Below, in pieces: positions 26,608-35,668 of a stretch of 35,668 nucleotides of DNA (position 1 is its first letter; every line of letters starts with the position of its first letter). The stretch spans positions 1 through 35,668 of the forward strand of contig NZ_JAMXAX010000052.1 of assembly GCF_023913775.1 (NCBI RefSeq), read 5' to 3'. Origin of the DNA: Acidovorax facilis. Its GTDB lineage: Bacteria > Pseudomonadota > Gammaproteobacteria > Burkholderiales > Burkholderiaceae_C. Made by a program: the position numbers and the translations under genes. The notes below the pieces were generated by a model. The model ran no database searches, had not been told where the DNA came from, and was given only the letters and a program-made list of their open reading frames with translations.

Positions 26608-27426
26608 ATGCGAAAAGACGAACACACCGTGGCGCTCGTGGGCGCCAGCCGCAGTGCCTTGGTGCGCGCCGCCACGCGCCTTCTAGGCCCGGCCGATGCT
26701 GAAGACGCGGTGCAGGACGCCTATGTGCGCGCGCTGGAGGTCAATGCCTCTGCGCTCAATGCTGCCCAGGCCTGGCTGCTGACAGTGGTGCGCAATCTGG
26801 CCATCGACCGTTTGCGGCGGCGCCAGTGGATGGCGCAATGGCTGACTGAAGCCGTGCAGAGCGCGCACGCCGATGTCGCTGGCGCGGTCGCACCCTCTGC
26901 GGAAGCCGATGCGGCTCTTGCGCAGCAGGCCACGATCGCGCTGCGGCGACTGGCTGAGTGTGTGACGCCCGCGGAGGGCGCTGCGGTGCTGTTGCATGCG
27001 GTGTTCGACGCCAGCCATACCGAGCTGGCGCAGGCCAGCGGTCGGTCTGAAGCAGCCAGCCGCCAGCAACTGCGCCGCGCCTTGCAGCGGCTGCGGCAAG
27101 CGCAGGAGGGCGACGGATCCAGCCATGAACCCACGGGCGCCAACGCCGCAGTGCTGCGCCTGTACCTGCAGTCGCTGCAATCGCGAGACCCACAGACACT
27201 GTGGGCGCTGCTACGCCAGCCGCCCGTCAGCGCGGGGGCGGCGCATGCCGCCGCCCAGGCGATGCAGCTTGTGCCACCGCGTGCCCAGCACGCAAGCACC
27301 ACTGTGGGTGGGGTGGTGCAGGTAGGCGGGCAGTTGGGGCTGGTGCTCACGCTCGATGGTGTGACGCTGTGCGTGGTGCCGCTGGGGCCACACGCCGAGC
27401 AAGTGCATGACGCCGTGGTGGCCTGA
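26608..27426 (+). CDS. ECF-type sigma factor with C-terminal extension
   Basis: 272 residues from the ATG at 26608. Region 2 is visible in LGPADAEDAVQDAYVRALE and AWLLTVVRNLAIDRLRRRQW; region 4 in a helix-turn-helix near SHTELAQASGRSEAASRQQL. After the core (about 180) comes a roughly 85-residue domain starting NAAVLRLYLQSLQSRDPQTL, which reads like the SnoaL-type domain of extended ECF factors (ECF41-like groups), though their DGGGKV-type motif is not obvious. In those groups the extension controls activity in place of a separate anti-sigma factor, and indeed no anti-sigma gene is next to it. The target genes are not known. Confidence 0.82.
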   Translation: MRKDEHTVALVGASRSALVRAATRLLGPADAEDAVQDAYVRALEVNASALNAAQAWLLTVVRNLAIDRLRRRQWMAQWLTEAVQSAHADVAGAVAPSAEADAALAQQATIALRRLAECVTPAEGAAVLLHAVFDASHTELAQASGRSEAASRQQLRRALQRLRQAQEGDGSSHEPTGANAAVLRLYLQSLQSRDPQTLWALLRQPPVSAGAAHAAAQAMQLVPPRAQHASTTVGGVVQVGGQLGLVLTLDGVTLCVVPLGPHAEQVHDAVVA

Positions 27427-27488
27427 CCCGCGCACCTGCAGCTGCAACTGGTAGGAAGAAGGCAAGTCGGAAGGACGTTTGCAGCACC

Positions 27489-28097
27489 ATGATCCAGCAG
27501 CCCGCACCCACCTTCTTTGCCACCCCGCAGGCGTTCCGCGATTGGCTGGAGAGCCACGCCGCCAGCGCGACGGAGCTGCTGGTGGGTTTTCACAAGGTGG
27601 GCTCGGGCCGCCCCAGCATGGGCTGGTCGGAGTCGGTGGACGAAGCCCTGTGCTTTGGCTGGATCGATGGCATCCGGCGGCGCATCGACGAGCACACGTA
27701 TTCGATCCGCTTTACCCCGCGCAAGCCGTCGTCCATCTGGAGCGCGGTCAACATCGCCAAGGTGGAGCAGTTGCAGGCGGCAGGCCGCATGACGCCTGCG
27801 GGGCTCGCGGCCTTTGCCCACCGCAAGGCGCACAAGTCGGCCATCTATTCCCACGAGCAGGCGGCAGTGGTCGAGCTGCCGGCGTCGCTGCAGCGCGCCT
27901 TCCAGCGCAACAAGGCCGCGTGGCGGTTCTTTCAGGAGTCCACGCCACCCAGCTATCGCAAGAGCATGCTGCACTGGGTCGCATCCGCCAAGCGCGATGC
28001 GACCCGCGAGGCACGGTTTGCGGAGTTGGTGGCCGCCTGCGCTGCGGGTGAGCGCATTGAGCTGTGGGCCAAGCGGCCATCGGCCGCAAAATCTTAG
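27489..28097 (+). CDS. YdeI/OmdA-family protein
   Basis: 202 residues, 62 bases after the sigma factor gene. The start matches the YdeI/OmpD-associated family: FRDWLESHAASATELLVGFHK, then SVDEALCFGWIDGIRRRID and RFTPRKPSSIWSAVNIAKVE, all strongly conserved in relatives. The C-terminal half (about 130-195) is the region called the bacteriocin-protection, YdeI or OmpD-associated domain. Family members have been linked to polymyxin and bacteriocin resistance, but the biochemical role is unclear. A cytoplasmic protein is expected, as no signal peptide is seen. It may be read with the preceding sigma factor. Confidence 0.85.
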   Translation: MIQQPAPTFFATPQAFRDWLESHAASATELLVGFHKVGSGRPSMGWSESVDEALCFGWIDGIRRRIDEHTYSIRFTPRKPSSIWSAVNIAKVEQLQAAGRMTPAGLAAFAHRKAHKSAIYSHEQAAVVELPASLQRAFQRNKAAWRFFQESTPPSYRKSMLHWVASAKRDATREARFAELVAACAAGERIELWAKRPSAAKS

Positions 28098-28162
28098 GCC
28101 CTGCACCCAAGCCCAAGCCCGAGCTACCCGCTGGATTGCCGCGCTTGCCGTAAGCTCGCGGC

Positions 28163-29182
28163 ATGCAACAAAGAAACCTTGGACCTTTCTCCGTCTCGGC
28201 CATCGGCCTGGGCTGCATGAACCTGTCGCACGCCTATGGCGCGCCGGTGTCTGCCGAGCAGGGCGAGCGCGTGCTGCTGGCTGCGCTTGATGCGGGCGTG
28301 ACGCTGTTCGACACGGCCACGCTCTATGGCTTTGGAGCCAACGAAAACCTGGTGGGCCGTGTGTTGAAGCAGCACCGCAGCCGCTTCACGCTGGCCAGCA
28401 AATGCGGCATGCAGGGCGTGGATGTGGCGGGTGACGGCAAGCTGGTGCGCGTGATCGACGGGCGGCCCGATACGCTGCGAAAGACCTGCGAAGACAGCCT
28501 ACGCCGCCTGCAGACCGATGTGATCGACCTGTATTACCTGCACCGCTGGGACAAGAGCGTGCCGATTGAGGAAAGCGTGGGCGCCCTGGGCGAGCTGGTG
28601 CGGCGCGGGCACATTCGCACTGTGGGTCTCTCCGAGGTGTCAGCTGCCACGCTGCGCCGCGCGCATGCCGAGTTCCGGATCACGGCGGTGCAGACCGAGT
28701 ATTCGCTGTGGACGCGCAACCCCGAGATTGCCGTGCTGGACGCCTGCCGAGAATTGGGCGTGGCCTTTGTGGCGTTCAGCCCGGTGGCACGGGGTTTCTT
28801 GTGTGGCGGCTTGACCGATGTGAGCACGCTGGACGCCAAGGACATCCGCCGTGCCATGCCGCGTTTTGCACCCGAGGCGTATGCGGCCAACCTGAAGCTG
28901 CTCGATGGCTACCAGGCGATTGCACGCGATGTGGGCTGCACACCCGCCCAGCTGGCCCTGGCGTGGCTGCTGCACCAAGGCGAGCACATCATCCCCATCC
29001 CAGGAACCACGAACGTGGAGCATCTGCACGACGACCTGGGTGCCGTGAACGTGCGACTGGATGCGGCCACCATGGAGCGTCTGGGCGCGCTGATCAATGA
29101 GCGCACGGTGGTGGGCAATCGCTACAACGCCCAGAGCGCGAGCGAAGTGGATACCGAAACGTTTGAAGACCGCGCGGCGTAA
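28163..29182 (+). CDS. Aldo/keto reductase
   Basis: 339 residues of the AKR family. The catalytic tetrad can be followed: the aspartate of LFDTATLYGFGANE, the tyrosine in the same motif, the lysine in LASKCGM, and the histidine in IDLYYLHRWD. The NADP-binding end includes IIPIPGTTNVEHL. It most resembles the AKR13-type or YajO/Tas-like reductases that reduce aldehydes with NADPH. The substrate is not known. It stands apart from its neighbours by 65 bases and ends inside a strong terminator stem. Confidence 0.92.
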   Translation: MQQRNLGPFSVSAIGLGCMNLSHAYGAPVSAEQGERVLLAALDAGVTLFDTATLYGFGANENLVGRVLKQHRSRFTLASKCGMQGVDVAGDGKLVRVIDGRPDTLRKTCEDSLRRLQTDVIDLYYLHRWDKSVPIEESVGALGELVRRGHIRTVGLSEVSAATLRRAHAEFRITAVQTEYSLWTRNPEIAVLDACRELGVAFVAFSPVARGFLCGGLTDVSTLDAKDIRRAMPRFAPEAYAANLKLLDGYQAIARDVGCTPAQLALAWLLHQGEHIIPIPGTTNVEHLHDDLGAVNVRLDAATMERLGALINERTVVGNRYNAQSASEVDTETFEDRAA

Positions 29183-29195
29183 GCGGCGCGGTCTT
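29166..29195 (+). terminator. Strong stem-loop overlapping the aldo/keto reductase stop
   Basis: AAGACCGCGC (29166-29175) and GCGCGGTCTT (29186-29195) form a perfect 10-bp stem with a 10-base loop that contains the TAA stop codon. A short T-rich run follows. Rho-independent termination is likely; the stem encodes the last residues of the protein. Confidence 0.7.
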
Positions 29196-29249
29196 TGAAG
29201 CGTTTATTGATATAGGCCGCAGAAACCGGCGTGGCTCAAGCCAGTGGCC

Positions 29250-29372
29250 GCCGCGCCATGGCCGCCAAGCCGCACGGGCGGCGCTTCGTTAGCGTGCGAT
29301 GGCGGCGTCCCCCTGCCCGCAACGCGCAGCGATGCGAGAGCGGAGGGAAGGCGCGTGGCGCCTCAGGGGGCG
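29250..29372. repeat. CCCCCTGAG-type GC-rich intergenic repeat, copy 3
   Basis: GC-rich sequence ending in GGAAGGCGCGTGGCGCCTCAGGGGG, shared in core with 6540-6630 and 14871-14938. It ends three bases before the stop of the OmpA-family gene on the minus strand, so it follows that gene's 3' end like the other copies and probably acts as its terminator. Confidence 0.55.
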
Positions 29373-29374
29373 CT

Positions 29375-30295
29375 TTACCTGCCGCGCAGGTTGCCCTTGT
29401 CATCGGCGATCACGATCTCCACGCGGCGATTCATCGCACGGCCTTCGGGCGACGCGTTGTCGGCCACGGGGTGGGCCTTGCCGTAGCCGCGTGCGGTGAT
29501 GCGGCTGGTGTCCACACCGCGCTGCACCAGCGCGTCGCGCACGGCTTGGGCGCGTCGGTCTGACAGGTCCTGGTTGTAGCTGTCGCTACCCACGCTGTCG
29601 GTGTAGCCCTCGATCAGCAGTTTGCGGTCCGGGAACTGTTTGAGGAAGTTGGCCAGCTTGTCCAGGCGCGGGCCAGCCTGGGCGGAGAGCTCGGCCTTGT
29701 TGAAGGCAAACAGCACATCGCCCAGAGTGACCAGCAGGCCGCGTTCGGTTTGTTGGGCTTCGAGTTCGCGCAGTTGTGCTTCGAGGGCGCGCACACGGTC
29801 TTGTGCGGCGTTGGCCTGGGCCATGGCGGCCGTGGCCTGGGCCTGCTGTTGGGCTGCACGTTGCTCTGCGCTCATCGCCTGTTGTTGGGCTTGCTGGGCG
29901 CGCAGGCGGGCTGCGTCAGCCTCTTGGGTGCGGGCCTGCAGGCGGATGCGGTCGGCTTCGCTGCCCGCTTGCTGGATGTTGGCATCGAGCTGGCGCGCGC
30001 GGGCCGCATTGGTGGCGATCTCGGCGCGTTGGCGGGCGATGTATGCCAAGTGGTTGGTCTCGGACGTGTCGCGGTCATCGGCCCACACGCGGTCGGCCTT
30101 GGCGAGTGCGTCGGTGGCTTGCTTCAGTTCGAGCTGCGCGTACTGGTTGACGGCCGGGTCTCCTGCAGCGGTGCTCACTGCGGTACGGGCCTCTTCCAGC
30201 GCGGGCGATGGGGTGGTGCTGGCGCAGGCGGCCAACAGGCCTACGGCAATCAGGCTGGTGCACAGGGCGGTGGTTCGGTGAAAAAAGCGATGCAT
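29375..30295 (-). CDS. OmpA-family lipoprotein with DUF4398 region
   Basis: 306 residues from the ATG at 30293-30295, chosen for its AAGGA site and lipoprotein signal. The lipobox is LLAAC, so the mature protein starts with a lipidated cysteine near residue 23. A DUF4398-like helical region (about 30-90) and a long Ala/Gln-rich coiled coil (about 90-190) lead to a C-terminal OmpA domain (about 195-300) with LLIEGYTDSVGSDSYNQDLSDRRA and RGYGKAHPVADNAS, the peptidoglycan-binding motif. It likely anchors the outer membrane to the cell wall. It is 107 bases downstream of a shorter DUF4398 lipoprotein gene on the same strand. Confidence 0.9.
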   Translation of the reverse strand: MHRFFHRTTALCTSLIAVGLLAACASTTPSPALEEARTAVSTAAGDPAVNQYAQLELKQATDALAKADRVWADDRDTSETNHLAYIARQRAEIATNAARARQLDANIQQAGSEADRIRLQARTQEADAARLRAQQAQQQAMSAEQRAAQQQAQATAAMAQANAAQDRVRALEAQLRELEAQQTERGLLVTLGDVLFAFNKAELSAQAGPRLDKLANFLKQFPDRKLLIEGYTDSVGSDSYNQDLSDRRAQAVRDALVQRGVDTSRITARGYGKAHPVADNASPEGRAMNRRVEIVIADDKGNLRGR

Positions 30296-30402
30296 GGTCA
30301 GGTGTTCCTTGAAATGGGGGGAGGTCAATCGCGGGGCCTCAACGGTGTTGGGCGTGAGTCGAAGCCAGGTTGGGCGCTAGGGCTTCAACGTCTGGCGCTG
30401 GC

Positions 30403-30780
30403 CTAGCGCGGCGATCGGCGGTTGATTTCTTCTTGCAGCGCTCGGATGCCGTCTTGCACTTGCGTCAGGTTGGCGGCATTGCTGGCGGCGTCGGCGCGGG
30501 TTTCGGCCACGCGGGCATCTACCTCGGCCTCAGCGGCCAGGCGGCGCGCGGCCACATAGTCCTTTTCAGCCATGGCTTTTTCGGCCTGCATGAGCTTCTC
30601 GCGCGCTTGTTGCAACTGCACGGGGGCGCTGGTGGCCACAGCCGGGGCAGCCGCAACGCGGTTCACGGTGGTGCGGCTCACGGCCATTTGCTCGGTGGGT
30701 GCGGGGGTGGAGGAACAGGCGGCCAGTGCGCCCAGTGCGAGTGCCGCTGTGGCGGTGCGGATCAGTGCGGATGAATGCAT
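30403..30780 (-). CDS. DUF4398-domain lipoprotein
   Basis: 125 residues from the ATG at 30778-30780, with AGGAG upstream; an extension to 30924 lacks a signal. The leader ends in the lipobox LAAC (ALGALAACSS), so it should be lipidated and exported. The rest is a helical DUF4398 domain (LQQAREKLMQAEKAMAEKDYVAARRLAAEAEVDA and a basic end RRSPR). The same domain is found in the next gene, the OmpA-family lipoprotein. They are probably transcribed together. The function of DUF4398 is not known. Confidence 0.85.
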   Translation of the reverse strand: MHSSALIRTATAALALGALAACSSTPAPTEQMAVSRTTVNRVAAAPAVATSAPVQLQQAREKLMQAEKAMAEKDYVAARRLAAEAEVDARVAETRADAASNAANLTQVQDGIRALQEEINRRSPR

Positions 30781-31155
30781 GGTGTGGTGGACTCCTGTGG
30801 AGGTTGTGGGATGTGCCGCACCGAGGTTTCGGGCGGGCAGCCAGCGGTGTTCTGGTGTTGATGCATTGTTGGGGCCCGCGCAGTACCGGGGCGTAGGCCC
30901 TGCCTCTGTATTGCTGTGGGGCATGTCTTACGAACACTTGCAAACGGGCGCAGACCAGCGGCGCTTTGGCCGTTGCCTGATCAACTGCGGAACTCTGACT
31001 TCCACGGGGTCTCGATCAAGGACGTTGCGCACCTCAGCGCTCCAATGCGGGGCTGAAGCGCCCTGCATGGCCGAGGTCACGGGTCGACCCCGTGTATCAG
31101 TCCCGCCCCCGCGCGCCCCATCCCGTCACTGCACCACGAAGAGGAGAGTCCCCGC
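30781..31155. other. Gene-free region between divergent lipoprotein and MscS genes
   Basis: These 375 bases have no credible gene. They should hold the promoters of the minus-strand lipoprotein pair and of the plus-strand channel gene. A short inverted repeat CACGGG/CCCGTG (about 31079-31095) and the related CACGGGGTC near 31008 are the only structures noticed. No clear promoter hexamers are seen. Confidence 0.4.
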
Positions 31156-32304
31156 ATGCAGCCATCCACCTTTATGACCTGGGTCCAGGAGACCACCTTT
31201 GCCGGCGTGCCGCTGTGGAGCCTGTGCGTGGCCCTGGCAGCCACCACGGCCACCTATGCAGCCATCCTTGTGGTGCTTCACCTGCTGACCCGCCGCGCCA
31301 AGGTGTGGGCCACGCAGTCGCACAGCGGCATGGCGCTGACCATGGTGGATGTGCTGGAAGGCACCAGCCGCACGCTGATGCTGGTGGTGGCTCTGCTCGT
31401 GGGCGCGAGCCTGCTGGACCTGCCCGGCCGCTGGGAGAGCCGCCTGAGCCAGCTGTGGTTTGTGGCCGTGGCGCTGCAGATGGGCCTGTGGGGCATGCGT
31501 GCCATTGGCATTGGTGTGCGCCGCTATGTGGAGCGGCACTCGTCCAGTGGCATGACGCAGGTCAGTGCCTCGGCCACGCTGATGTCCTGGGGGCTGCGCA
31601 CGCTGTTGTGGAGCGTGGTGCTGCTGGCCATCTTGTCGAATGTGGGCGTGAACATCACGGCCTTTATCGCCAGCCTGGGCGTGGGCGGCATTGCGGTGGC
31701 GCTGGCGGTGCAAAACATCTTGGGAGACCTGTTTGCCTCGCTCGCCATCGCGGTGGACAAGCCGTTTGAGGTGGGCGACTTCATCGTGGTGGGCAATGTG
31801 TCAGGCACGGTGCAGGTGATTGGTCTCAAGACCACACGCATCCGCAGCCTGCAGGGCGAGCAGATCGTGATGTCCAACACCGACCTGCTCAAGCAGACCA
31901 TCAGCAACTTTCGCATGCTGGAGCGGCGGCGCATCGTGTTCACGTTTGGCGTGGCCTATGACACCACCCCCGAGCAGGCTGAGGCCATTCCGGGTGTGGT
32001 GCGCAAGCTCATCGAAGCCCAGCCGCAGCTGCGTTTTGACCGCGCGCATTTCAAGGCTTTTGGCGCCAGTTCGCTCGACTACGAGGTGGTCTATATCGTC
32101 GAAGACCCGGCCTTCAACGTGTACATGGACCTGCAGCAGTCCATCAACCTCGGGCTGCTGCGCGAGTTCAAGGCCATGGGGGTGGAGTTTGCTTTCCCCA
32201 CCCGCACGGTGCACATCGCAAGTGCTCCAGGGCAGGTGCCGGGGCCTGCGCCGCTGGCTATGGCGGCCTCAGCAGCGGCAGCTCTTGGGGGTGGTGACCG
32301 TTGA
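31156..32304 (+). CDS. MscS-family mechanosensitive channel
   Basis: 382 residues with GAGGAG upstream. Five hydrophobic stretches in the first 200 residues end with the pore-lining helix ASLGVGGIAVALAVQNILGD (about 173-195), whose Gly/Ala pattern is the MscS signature. The beta domain follows (VGDFIVVGNVSGTVQVIGLKTTRIRSLQGE), then an alpha/beta C-terminal domain. Family members open under membrane tension to release solutes on osmotic downshift. The extra N-terminal helices make it longer than classical MscS (about 286 residues), nearer to YbdG/YnaI-sized members. The tail after about 355 is Ala/Pro rich. Confidence 0.92.
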   Translation: MQPSTFMTWVQETTFAGVPLWSLCVALAATTATYAAILVVLHLLTRRAKVWATQSHSGMALTMVDVLEGTSRTLMLVVALLVGASLLDLPGRWESRLSQLWFVAVALQMGLWGMRAIGIGVRRYVERHSSSGMTQVSASATLMSWGLRTLLWSVVLLAILSNVGVNITAFIASLGVGGIAVALAVQNILGDLFASLAIAVDKPFEVGDFIVVGNVSGTVQVIGLKTTRIRSLQGEQIVMSNTDLLKQTISNFRMLERRRIVFTFGVAYDTTPEQAEAIPGVVRKLIEAQPQLRFDRAHFKAFGASSLDYEVVYIVEDPAFNVYMDLQQSINLGLLREFKAMGVEFAFPTRTVHIASAPGQVPGPAPLAMAASAAAALGGGDR

Positions 32305-32344
32305 ATGCCAGGTGGTCCGTACCTGCTATGCGCGGAGGGCGGGC

Positions 32345-32380
32345 AAAAAAAAGCCGGTGGCCTTGGCAGGCGACCGGCTT
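32345..32380 (-). terminator. Rho-independent terminator of the tkt-gapA unit
   Basis: Read on the minus strand: AAGCCGGT (complement of 32373-32380), a 14-base loop, ACCGGCTT (complement of 32351-32358) and eight Ts (complement of 32345-32352). It lies about 135 bases after the gapA stop and is the clearest intrinsic terminator of the window. Confidence 0.85.
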
Positions 32381-32515
32381 GAACAGGGTAGTTGCTACTA
32401 GCGCTTCTTCATCTTCAAAGGGAAAACTTTTCAAGACACGCGCAAACAGGGAGGCGTCCGCCGTTGCGTTCTAAGACCAAGCATGGCGCCTGATCCCCTT
32501 TTGCGCAAGTCGTAC

Positions 32516-35668
<3,153 letters not shown>

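Overview
The window is high-GC, densely coded DNA from what looks like a member of the Comamonadaceae (Betaproteobacteria; Acidovorax/Comamonas-like). This assignment is inferred from the order of the protocatechuate 4,5-cleavage genes, the many Bug-type binding proteins, the tkt-gapA pair, and dispersed intergenic palindromes of a kind I associate with that family. No rRNA, tRNA, CRISPR array or intact insertion sequence was recognised.

Layout. (1) 273-5823: an unusual pair, an outer-membrane-type protein with FecR, TPR and beta-barrel regions, overlapping a CHASE2 class III adenylate cyclase. (2) 5827-6012: a long imperfect palindrome resembling a MITE, then an HPF/RaiA-type ribosome hibernation factor. 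(3) 6637-9731: vanillate demethylase vanB/vanA (minus strand) divergent from vanR, with two identical ATGTATACAT palindromes between them. (4) 9948-14816: a TRAP transporter (dctP, dctQ, dctM) in a tight run with a Bug-type binding protein and a 6PGDH-like dehydrogenase. (5) 14922-22853: a LysR regulator divergent from a protocatechuate 4,5-cleavage cluster: a binding-protein-fold protein without signal peptide, then pmdE, pmdF, a Bug protein, pmdD, pmdA, pmdB, pmdC. (6) 22935-25009: a stand-alone ClpP-like protease and a FAD monooxygenase. (7) 25166-26461: a lower-GC island of three small unrecognised membrane proteins near integron attC-core-like motifs. (8) 26608-29182: an ECF sigma factor with a C-terminal extension, a YdeI/OmdA-like protein and an aldo/keto reductase. 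(9) 29375-32304: a DUF4398-OmpA lipoprotein, a DUF4398 lipoprotein and an MscS-type channel. (10) 32516-35668: gapA and tkt of central carbon metabolism; tkt probably runs off the window edge.

How it fits together. VanAB converts vanillate to protocatechuate. PmdAB opens the ring at the 4,5 position, PmdC oxidises the semialdehyde to 2-pyrone-4,6-dicarboxylate, PmdD hydrolyses it to 4-oxalomesaconate, PmdE hydrates that, and PmdF cleaves the product to pyruvate and oxaloacetate. A nearly complete vanillate-to-central-metabolism route thus lies within about 16 kb, together with a candidate uptake system. Two expected parts are not seen: an MFS aromatic-acid permease and a GalD/LigU-type oxalomesaconate tautomerase. 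A cytoplasmic ModA-like protein of unknown job lies between the regulator and the hydratase.

The best candidates for undescribed biology are the FecR-TPR-barrel/CHASE2-cyclase pair, the signal-less binding-protein-fold gene in the pmd cluster, and the small membrane-protein island with attC-like cores. Three repeat families punctuate the gene ends.
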